Made by a program: the position numbers and the translations under genes. Source: Actinomycetota bacterium (GTDB lineage: Bacteria; Actinomycetota; AC-67). From it: DNA of 15,078 nucleotides. The stretch covers positions 4,319 through 19,396 of the forward strand of contig VAYV01000062.1 in the NCBI GenBank assembly GCA_005883175.1, given 5' to 3'. Shown piece by piece: positions 8,086 through 14,223 of the stretch. Each line of letters opens with the position of its first letter. Positions within the stretch are counted from its first letter, which is position 1. The notes below the pieces were generated by a model, which worked only from the letters and a program-made list of their open reading frames with translations, ran no database searches and had not been told where the DNA came from.

Positions 8086-9263
8086 CTATCGACGTCCCCG
8101 ACCACGAAGAACACGCTCCCCAGCACGGCGATCAGGTCGGGCAACAAGACGCCCTTCAGCAGGTACGGGATCATGCTGACGTTGTGGAACGACGGCGTGC
8201 GCATCTTCAGCCGCCACGGCTTCGTGTCGCCGCGGGAGACCAAGTAGTAGCCGGTCTCACCGAGCGAGTTCTCGGTCCGCACGTACGTCCAGCCCTCCGG
8301 GGGCTTCAGGTACTTCGGCATCTTGCCGGGCATGATCGGGCCGGCCGGAAGCTTCGCGTGCACCTGCTCGATGATCCGCAGGGACTGCTCGATCCGGTGA
8401 TACAGCACGTTGAACCGGTCGAACGAGTCGCCGTGCTCGCCGACCGGCACCTCGAAGTCGACCTCCGAATACTTCAGGTACGGCTCGGTCTTGCGTGAGT
8501 CTTCCGCCACGCCCGACGCGTGCAAGATCGGGCCCGTGACGCCGTAGCTCTTCGCCACCTCACCCGGAAGGACGCCGATGCCGACGGTCCGCTTCTTGAA
8601 GATCTCGTTCCCAAGAAGCAAGCCTTCATAGTCGAGCAGCCGGTGCCTGATGCGTTTCACCAAGACCTCTGAGTACTGCAGGAAACCTTTCGGAAGGTCT
8701 TCTTTCAACCCGCCGACGCGACAGTACGTGAAGTGCATGCGCGCGCCGGTCGCCATCTCCATCAGCGTCTGGATGTCCTCGCGCTCGCGGAACGCGTAGA
8801 ACATCGGCGTCATCGCGCCGAGCTCGAGCCCGAACGAGCCGAGGAACATCAGGTGGTTGAGCACACGGTTCCACTCCGCCATGAGCATGCGGATCCACTG
8901 CGCGCGCTCGGGCGCTTCGATGCCCATCAGCCGTTCGGTCGCGAGTGCGACGCCGAGTTCGTTGCCGAACGCGCTCAGCCAGTCGTGCCGGTTCGACAGC
9001 GCGATGATCTGACGGTAGTCGCGCGCCTCTGACAACTTGTCGAACGCACGGTGCATGTACCCGATCACCGGTGTTGCCGTGTCGATGCGCTCGCCGTCGA
9101 GGGTCAGAACGACGCGGAGCACGCCGTGGGTCGATGGGTGCTGGGGGCCGATCGACAGCGTCATCTCCTGCGTGGGGAGCTCCTCGCCGGCGATGACGAC
9201 TTGGACCCCTTCGCCGGGGCCGCCGGGGAGCATGCCCGCGGTCGGAAGCTCGGTGACGGCCAT
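8082..9263 (-). CDS. nuoD: NADH-quinone oxidoreductase subunit D (49-kDa type, quinone-binding)
   Basis: NuoD forms the quinone-binding cavity together with NuoB. The 393-residue protein has the hydrogenase-like large-subunit fold signature GPQHPSTHG; His42 and His46 align with T. thermophilus Nqo4 His34 and His38. At Trp95 (in NRHDWLS) the family almost always has tyrosine (Thermus Tyr87), which binds the quinone head group. Other conserved blocks are NRVLNHLMFLG, LTPMFYAFRERE in the form MTPMFYAFRERED, and the C-terminal VVGDVDR. The start at 9263 is chosen because TGATG overlaps the nuoC stop by one base and GGAGG lies 10 bases upstream. A longer frame starting at 9425 only re-reads nuoC. 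It directly overlaps nuoH downstream. Confidence 0.97.
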   Translation of the reverse strand: MAVTELPTAGMLPGGPGEGVQVVIAGEELPTQEMTLSIGPQHPSTHGVLRVVLTLDGERIDTATPVIGYMHRAFDKLSEARDYRQIIALSNRHDWLSAFGNELGVALATERLMGIEAPERAQWIRMLMAEWNRVLNHLMFLGSFGLELGAMTPMFYAFREREDIQTLMEMATGARMHFTYCRVGGLKEDLPKGFLQYSEVLVKRIRHRLLDYEGLLLGNEIFKKRTVGIGVLPGEVAKSYGVTGPILHASGVAEDSRKTEPYLKYSEVDFEVPVGEHGDSFDRFNVLYHRIEQSLRIIEQVHAKLPAGPIMPGKMPKYLKPPEGWTYVRTENSLGETGYYLVSRGDTKPWRLKMRTPSFHNVSMIPYLLKGVLLPDLIAVLGSVFFVVGDVDR

Positions 9264-9760
9264 CAGTGCTCGACCTCCGCCGGTTCTTTGAGGCCGGGCC
9301 ATTCCTTCGCTTCCCTCGTCATCAGCAGGAAGTCCTTGCGGAGGGGAAACCCCTCGAACTCGACCGGAAGAAGCAGCTTCACCTGGTTGGGGTGGCCGGT
9401 GAAGTCGATCCCGAACAGCTCCCACGTCTCACGCTCACACCAGTTCAAGCCGTTCCAAACGCCGCTCAACGTCGGGAGCCGTGGCTCGTCGCGCGCAAGC
9501 TGCGTCTTCACGTTCACGTGGTGCTGGCGCCGCACCGAGTACATGTGAAGCACGACCTCGAAGCCCTGCTCTTCGAGGTCGACGGCGGTCAGGAACGTCG
9601 GCAGATCGAAGTGACAGCGGCCGCAGTCGCGCAGGTGCGTAGCGACCTCGACCCACTTGTCGTTGGGAACCCAGACCGAGACTTCCCCGTGCGCGACATC
9701 GGAGCGCTCGGCCGCACCGGTCGCTTCGGTGAGATGCGCTGCGATCTCGTCGGGGGTCAT
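9263..9760 (-). CDS. nuoC: NADH-quinone oxidoreductase subunit C (30-kDa type)
   Basis: NuoC is a structural subunit of the connecting arm that packs on NuoD; it holds no metal cluster in known enzymes. At 165 residues it is at the short end of the family. The diagnostic block is present: ERETWELFGIDFTGHPNQVKLLLP followed by FEGFPLRKDF. Cys46 and Cys49 form a CGRC motif in the N-terminal half that I do not recognise from standard NuoC. The start at 9760 uses ATGA overlapping the nuoB stop by 4 bases. A frame extending up to 10255 is only nuoB read in another frame. It is separate from nuoD, unlike the fused nuoCD of enterobacteria. Confidence 0.96.
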   Translation of the reverse strand: MTPDEIAAHLTEATGAAERSDVAHGEVSVWVPNDKWVEVATHLRDCGRCHFDLPTFLTAVDLEEQGFEVVLHMYSVRRQHHVNVKTQLARDEPRLPTLSGVWNGLNWCERETWELFGIDFTGHPNQVKLLLPVEFEGFPLRKDFLLMTREAKEWPGLKEPAEVEH

Positions 9761-10329
9761 TCGTCTCGGATGCTCGTGTCGCTGATCGAACCGCCCCCGA
9801 CGACGATCGGAACGGTGCTGGTGAACGCCGGCTCGGGCTCTTCCGCCTCGCGCCGCTGGTAGTGCTCCTTCAGCGACTCCTTCCCGATGCGGTCCTGCAA
9901 GAGCAAGATCCCCTCGAGCAGGGCCTCCGGCCGTGGCGGGCACCCGGGCACGTAGACGTCGACCGGCACGATCTGGTCCACGCCCTTCGTCACCGAGTAG
10001 GAGTCCCAGAACGGGCCGCCGCAGTTCGAGCACGAGCCGAAGCTGATCACGTACTTCGGCTCGGGGATCTGCTCGTAGACCCGCTTGAGCGCCGGCGCCA
10101 TCTTGTCGGTGAGCGTGCCGGCCACGACCAGCATGTCTGCCTGCCGCGGGCCGTGCGCGACCGGGATCACCCCGAGGCGGATGAAGTCGTGCCGGCTGGT
10201 CGACGCCGCGATCAGCTCGATCGCGCAGCAGGCCAGGCCGAAGTTCATCACCCAAAGGCTGTACTTCCGGCCCCAGTTCAGAATGAACTTGGCGGGTTGC
10301 GGGAAATTGACCTTGTCCGTCAGGCCCAT
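9757..10329 (-). CDS. nuoB: NADH-quinone oxidoreductase subunit B (carries cluster N2)
   Basis: NuoB carries the terminal [4Fe-4S] cluster N2 that reduces quinone. The 190-residue protein has all four ligands: the tandem Cys34-Cys35 in GLACCAIE, Cys100 in FGSCSNCGGPF, and Cys130 in VPGCPPRPE. Cys103 is an additional nearby cysteine within the SCSNCGG loop. The C-terminal about 35 residues after the core are charged then Ser/Gly rich and probably flexible. The start at 10329 has GGAAGG 6 bases upstream and is 16 bases after nuoA. Its stop overlaps the nuoC start. Confidence 0.97.
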   Translation of the reverse strand: MGLTDKVNFPQPAKFILNWGRKYSLWVMNFGLACCAIELIAASTSRHDFIRLGVIPVAHGPRQADMLVVAGTLTDKMAPALKRVYEQIPEPKYVISFGSCSNCGGPFWDSYSVTKGVDQIVPVDVYVPGCPPRPEALLEGILLLQDRIGKESLKEHYQRREAEEPEPAFTSTVPIVVGGGSISDTSIRDE

Positions 10330-10345
10330 TCCGAGCCTTCCGCTG

Positions 10346-10717
10346 CTACAGCCACTCGAGAACCTTCTTCTTCCATGCGTAGAGGAGGCCGACGGCGAGG
10401 ATCAGGACGAAGACGATCATCTCCGTGACAACGAGACCCGAGCGCGAGAACTTCTCAAAGACCGTGGCGAACGGGAAGAGGAACACGCTCTCGACGTCGA
10501 AGATCACGAACAGGAAGGCGAAGATGTAGTACCGGATCTGCGTCTGGCTCCAGCCCTCGCCGACCGGATCAACTCCGCATTCGTAGGTCGTGTACTTCTC
10601 GGGCCGCGGCTTCCGCGGCCTCATCACCCGGTTGGCGCCGAATGCGAAGGCAACGAAGCCGACACCCAAAAGGCTGAGGGCGCCGAGGGTCCCGTATTGC
10701 CAGAAGTACTGCGTCAC
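10346..10717 (-). CDS. nuoA: NADH-quinone oxidoreductase subunit A
   Basis: NuoA is a small three-helix membrane subunit near NuoH and NuoJ. The 123-residue protein shows the diagnostic YECGVDPVG loop and RYYIFAFLFVIFDVESVFLFP, with the conserved Asp and Glu in the second helix. The start is taken as GTG 10717, giving VTQYFWQYG, because AGGAG (10726-10730) lies 8 bases upstream. An ATG further upstream at 10765 would add an arginine-rich leader that covers this ribosome site. It is the first gene of the operon and faces away from the glycan cluster. Confidence 0.95.
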   Translation of the reverse strand: MTQYFWQYGTLGALSLLGVGFVAFAFGANRVMRPRKPRPEKYTTYECGVDPVGEGWSQTQIRYYIFAFLFVIFDVESVFLFPFATVFEKFSRSGLVVTEMIVFVLILAVGLLYAWKKKVLEWL

Positions 10718-10725
10718 GTCGCCCG

Positions 10726-10737
10726 CTCCTCTCCCCC
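10726..10737 (-). promoter_or_regulatory. Ribosome binding site that fixes the nuoA GTG start
   Basis: On the minus strand the sequence is GGGGGAGAGGAG, ending 8 bases before GTG 10717. It is the strongest purine-rich run in the leader and supports the short form of NuoA. Confidence 0.75.
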
Positions 10738-10772
10738 GCCTCCTCGTGCTCGCCACGGCGAACATGCGCGCT

Positions 10773-10788
10773 CGTGAACGCGGTCACA
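10773..10788. promoter_or_regulatory. Candidate CRP/FNR-family operator in the nuo leader
   Basis: The sequence is CGTGA-N6-TCACA, one base from the TGTGA-N6-TCACA consensus known for CRP-type regulators (GlxR-like in actinobacteria). It lies about 7-22 bases downstream of the predicted nuo transcription start, a position that would fit repression. No regulator gene is in the window, so binding is an inference. Confidence 0.4.
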
Positions 10789-10801
10789 AGAAAGCGGCGC
10801 A

Positions 10802-10831
10802 ATGATAACGCAGCGTGCGGGGGCCACCCAA
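10802..10831 (-). promoter_or_regulatory. Candidate nuo operon promoter
   Basis: On the minus strand TTGGGT (10826-10831) and TATCAT (10802-10807) are separated by 18 bases. The -10 matches the consensus in 5 of 6 positions, the -35 in 3 of 6. It predicts a start near 10795 and a leader of about 78 bases. Confidence 0.4.
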
Positions 10832-10848
10832 AGCGGCGCCTGCGATGA

Positions 10849-10877
10849 TTGCCGTTGCCGATGACCATCCCTACAAT
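10849..10877 (+). promoter_or_regulatory. Candidate rightward promoter of the glycan cluster
   Basis: TTGCCG (10849-10854) and TACAAT (10872-10877) have the ideal 17-base spacing, matching the consensus in 4 and 5 of 6 positions. The predicted transcription start is near 10884. Because it lies inside the longest possible reading frame of the next gene, it argues for the later GTG start at 10923. Its -35 is only 17 bases from that of the opposite nuo promoter. Confidence 0.5.
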
Positions 10878-10887
10878 CTCGCCGACC

Positions 10888-10926
10888 ATGGCCATGCTGG
10901 CACCGACATCGGCGGTTTCGGCGTGA
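10888..10926 (+). CDS. Possible 12-codon leader ORF
   Basis: The frame reads MAMLAPTSAVSA and stops with TGA at 10924-10926, which overlaps the GTG at 10923 in the pattern GTGA. It would begin about 4 bases after the predicted transcript start, so it would be nearly leaderless, a mode common in actinobacteria. It could couple translation of the membrane protein. It is very short and may be chance. Confidence 0.28.
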   Translation: MAMLAPTSAVSA

Positions 10927-12335
10927 GAACCGCCGGATCAGCGCCAGCCCCTCTCGCAGATGCCGAGCAGCCTCCCGCACGGCCGCGCACGATCTGGTGG
11001 GTCGTTTCGCCGTTGACCGTCGTGGCGGCCGGGCTGCTCGTTTTCGTGTGGTTCAGCTCGCTGTCGAAGGCCGCACACAAGGGGATCCCCTCTTCGTATC
11101 CGCCGATCTACGGCGCGTATCAGCCGTCCTTCTCCTCTTGGGGCTGGTTCGCGGTCGCGGCCGCTCTCGTGGCTGCAGGCCTTGCATTCCTGTTCGCGCG
11201 AAACCGATGGCACCGCGCCGCGTGGGTCATCCCGATCGTCGTTGCGATCCTCTTCTCGTTCGGAGCGTCGCTTGCCATCGTCAACGGGAATCCGGGTGAG
11301 TTCGTCTCGCCCTTAACGCGCACGACCGCCCACTACGGCGACTACCAAGCCGACGTGCCGAAGGTGCGGGCACTCGGCGTCCGCGGTTTCGTCGAGGCGT
11401 TCCCGAAGTTGCTCAAAGAACAGGGAGGCTTGATCACCGCTCACGCGCGAACCCATCCGCCCGGAACCGAGGTCCTGCTCTCAGTGCTCCAGTCGCGGTT
11501 CCCAAAGCATCTGATCCCGCGAGCGCTGTTCATCGCTCTCTTTTCTTGTTTGATCCTGATACCGACTTGGTTCATCGCTCGCGCTTTCGCAGGTGAGCGA
11601 GCGGCGTTGATCACGGTCTTCTTGCTCGGCGTCGCTCCCGCTCCGGGCGTGTTCATCTTCCTCAACCTCGACGCGTTCCACGCCACGTTGCTGGTCGGGT
11701 CGGCGGCTCTCTTGGCCTGGGGACTCACCCGAAAGGAATCTCATTGGGTCGTCGTGCTGGTCGGCGGTGCCCTGCTGGGCTTCACGTCTTTCTTCAGCTA
11801 TCAGGTCATGTTCGTCGCGGGCTTCGCCGTCCTCTACGCATTCGTCGCGCGCCCGTGGAAGGACGCCGTGCGACTCCTCGTGATCGCGGGGATCGGCGGC
11901 CTTATCGCTCTCGGGATCCTCCGGGTCGCCGTGGGCTTCAACCTCTATGCTTCATTTGCTGCAGCGCGCACAGTCATACCGCGCTCGAACCGTGTCTTCT
12001 CGTACTGGTTCTTCGGCGACCCAGCGGTTTGGCTCATCTTCGCGGGCCTGCCGATCGCGGCATTCTCATTGCGGGAGCTGTTCACGAAGCGGCCCGCGTG
12101 GTTGGTCGCGTTCCTCTTGCCGCTGCTGCTTGCCGACTTCACGCGCATCTTCTTGGGTGAGACCGAACGCGTGGGGCAGTTTGCAGCGCCGTTCATCGCA
12201 GCGGCGGCCGGGGCCGCCTTGGTGAGGTGGGAGCGAGAATCGGGCCGCGACCGGCCCGGCGTCATCGCTGGTCTGGTCCTGCTCACGGCTGCTCAAGCGA
12301 TCGTGATCGAAGCTTTGTTCTGGACCGTTTGGTAG
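10923..12335 (+). CDS. Polytopic membrane protein, GT-C-like with THPPG motif
   Basis: The protein has about 470 residues from this start and around ten hydrophobic segments, beginning with WWVVSPLTVVAAGLLVFVWF. A long extracytoplasmic loop contains HYGDYQADV, then an acidic/basic helix and ARTHPPG, with THPPG at residues 177-181. Near the end, the segment FLGETERVGQFAAPF resembles the late motif of polyprenyl-dependent GT-C transferases. I know this pattern from uncharacterised GT39-like membrane proteins in polysaccharide loci; the sugar and acceptor are unknown. GTG 10923 is preferred because a good promoter lies upstream at 10849-10877. GTG 10815 and ATG 10845 are in frame and would add up to 36 residues that look unstructured. 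It is followed 28 bases later by a glycosyltransferase gene. Confidence 0.75.
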   Translation: MRTAGSAPAPLADAEQPPARPRTIWWVVSPLTVVAAGLLVFVWFSSLSKAAHKGIPSSYPPIYGAYQPSFSSWGWFAVAAALVAAGLAFLFARNRWHRAAWVIPIVVAILFSFGASLAIVNGNPGEFVSPLTRTTAHYGDYQADVPKVRALGVRGFVEAFPKLLKEQGGLITAHARTHPPGTEVLLSVLQSRFPKHLIPRALFIALFSCLILIPTWFIARAFAGERAALITVFLLGVAPAPGVFIFLNLDAFHATLLVGSAALLAWGLTRKESHWVVVLVGGALLGFTSFFSYQVMFVAGFAVLYAFVARPWKDAVRLLVIAGIGGLIALGILRVAVGFNLYASFAAARTVIPRSNRVFSYWFFGDPAVWLIFAGLPIAAFSLRELFTKRPAWLVAFLLPLLLADFTRIFLGETERVGQFAAPFIAAAAGAALVRWERESGRDRPGVIAGLVLLTAAQAIVIEALFWTVW

Positions 12336-12363
12336 GCCCCGGGCCACCGGTAGGATTCACAGC

Positions 12364-14223
12364 GTGGATCTCCCAGAACCGTCGAACGACCTGGCGCAGC
12401 TTCGAGCGGAGGTCGAAAAGCTCCGCCTCGACCTGAACCGTGTCGAAAGCCTCACCCGCCAGCTCGAAGGCGCGCGCGATCAGCTGCGCCGCTCCACCGA
12501 GGGGATCGAGCGGCGCGACGTGATCATCCGCGAGGCGCGGAAGCAGATCGCGACGCTTTCACGCAGGCTCGACGACGCGCAACGCCAAGCGTTCGAGGCG
12601 AAGACGGCGCTGCACGACGCGCGCGGGACCCGTTGGTACGCGCTTCGCGACGCCGTCCAGTGGGCGCGTCGCCGTCCATGGCGATGGCTGTTGGTGCCGT
12701 GGAGGGTCCTTCGAGCGCGCGCGCAGGCTGCCCCTCCCGAGCCCGAAGCCCCCACGCCCGAATGGGCGCCGCCGGCTCACGTGCCGGCTCGCCCGCGCGC
12801 ATCCCGTTCGCCGGCTTCCCTGCGGGTCGCCGCGATCGTCGGTTCCGCCCTCCGCGCGCAGCTCGGCCCCGAGTGCACGCTCGTCACGTTCGGACCGGAG
12901 GGTTGGCAAGCGTCGCTGGAGGACGCTCACCCCCATGTGCTCCTCGTCGAGTCCGATCCATTCGCAAACGACGGGAGCTGGCAGGGGCAGCTCGAGAAGG
13001 ACGGCGACGCCGACGAGCTCAGGCGGCTCGCGGCCTGGTGCCGCTCGCAAGAGGTCCCGACGGCGTTCTGGAACACGGCGGACCCGCTGGAGTTCGAACG
13101 CTGGCTTCCGGTCGAGGCGCTGTTCGATGCCGTTTTCACGGTCGACGCCGACGCGGCTGCGCGGTACGCCGCTCGCGGCGCGCTCGGGATGACGAACATC
13201 GCGGCGCTGCCCGCGTGCGTCCAGCCCCGCATCTTCAACGCACGCTCCGCCGGGCGCGTAGCGCGCGCGTGCTTCGTACTGACGGACGGGCACGCCGCCG
13301 ACCGCCGCCTGTGGAGCGAGACCGCGGCCGTTCTCGCCGCCGTGAAGGACACCACCGACGTTTATGCGCTGCCCCGCGTTGCCGTGCCCGACGCGACGGC
13401 CGCCGGCGTCCGTGAGCTGGCCGAGCCACTCTCGATGCTTTTTCGCCGTTACGCCGTCGCCCTGAGCATGCCCGCGCGCGGCGACGCCGCAGGCAAGATC
13501 CCGCAGCGCGTCCTCGAGATGCTCGCGAGCGGGATCGCCGTCGCGGCCCCGGCAAGCCCGGACGTCTCGCTACACCTGGCACCGGTCGTGAGGACGTTCG
13601 CGGGGGCGGACGATGCGGCGGCGGCGATCAACGGGCTGCTCGACGACGACGGCGCACGAAGGCACTTCGCCGCGAACGGCGAGCTCTTCGCTTTGCGCGC
13701 GCACACGCCGATGGATCGGCTCGCGGCGATCGCATCGGCGCTCGGGATGGCGGTGGACGCGCACGCCGAGCGCCGGGTGGCGGCGCTCGTGTTGGCCGAT
13801 CAGCCGGACGACGCCGCGCTCGCGCTGCGCGCGATCGCCGCCCAGACCCATCCGGCGGACGAGATCGTGCTCGGAACCAAAGCGCGGCCGGCCGATCTCG
13901 AGGCGGCGGCGGGCGGCGGCGCACGCGTTCGCGTGGTGAAACAGGACGGGGACGCGCGGCCGCAACGCATCCGCGAGCTCGCGCGCCTCGCGTCGACGCC
14001 GTGGGTGTTCTTGCCTGCTGCAACGGCCGATACCGATTCGCTCGAGCAGCTCATCCTGCGCGCGCCGTTCGCAGACGCCGAGATCCTTGCGCGCGCGACG
14101 ACCGACGAAGCGGCGCCGGCGGTCGTCCGGCGCGCGTTCGTTGCAGAACGAGGATGGCCGGACGACGCGGAGACCCTTCGGCGTTGGTCGCACGAAGGCG
14201 TGCGGCTCTACGCGGTTCCCTGA
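12364..14223 (+). CDS. Three-part protein: coiled coil, CgeB-like GT-B domain, GT-A-like C-terminal domain
   Basis: The 619-residue protein starts at GTG 12364 with AGGA 8 bases upstream. Residues about 8-85 form a charged heptad-rich coiled coil, 90-120 are Arg/Trp-rich and basic, and 121-150 are Pro/Ala-rich linker. Residues about 152-460 resemble the CgeB family of GT-B-fold proteins: VLLVESDPF, FWNTADPLEFERWLP, LFDAVFTVDADAAARY, and KIPQRVLEMLASGIAV near the donor site. Residues about 470-619 resemble a GT2-type domain start (ALVLADQPDDAALALRAIAAQTHPADEIVL), but where DXD is expected the sequence is WVFLPAATADTDS, so this part may be inactive. No signal peptide is seen, so it is probably cytoplasmic or membrane-associated. 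Its stop overlaps the next start (TGATG). The sugar is unknown. Confidence 0.78.
   Translation: MDLPEPSNDLAQLRAEVEKLRLDLNRVESLTRQLEGARDQLRRSTEGIERRDVIIREARKQIATLSRRLDDAQRQAFEAKTALHDARGTRWYALRDAVQWARRRPWRWLLVPWRVLRARAQAAPPEPEAPTPEWAPPAHVPARPRASRSPASLRVAAIVGSALRAQLGPECTLVTFGPEGWQASLEDAHPHVLLVESDPFANDGSWQGQLEKDGDADELRRLAAWCRSQEVPTAFWNTADPLEFERWLPVEALFDAVFTVDADAAARYAARGALGMTNIAALPACVQPRIFNARSAGRVARACFVLTDGHAADRRLWSETAAVLAAVKDTTDVYALPRVAVPDATAAGVRELAEPLSMLFRRYAVALSMPARGDAAGKIPQRVLEMLASGIAVAAPASPDVSLHLAPVVRTFAGADDAAAAINGLLDDDGARRHFAANGELFALRAHTPMDRLAAIASALGMAVDAHAERRVAALVLADQPDDAALALRAIAAQTHPADEIVLGTKARPADLEAAAGGGARVRVVKQDGDARPQRIRELARLASTPWVFLPAATADTDSLEQLILRAPFADAEILARATTDEAAPAVVRRAFVAERGWPDDAETLRRWSHEGVRLYAVP

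Noticed and set aside
9264..9425. 54-residue N-terminal extension of NuoD
   Set aside because: It re-reads nuoC out of frame; the start at 9263 has a GGAGG site and a TGATG junction.
9761..10255. Extended N-terminus of NuoC up to 10255
   Set aside because: The added part is the nuoB gene read in another frame; ATG 9760 overlaps the nuoB stop as ATGA and gives a normal NuoC.
12559..13293. Antisense open frame of 244 codons over the CgeB-like gene
   Set aside because: Composition is Arg/Gly-rich shadow sequence, and the plus-strand frame has recognisable domain motifs and a ribosome site.
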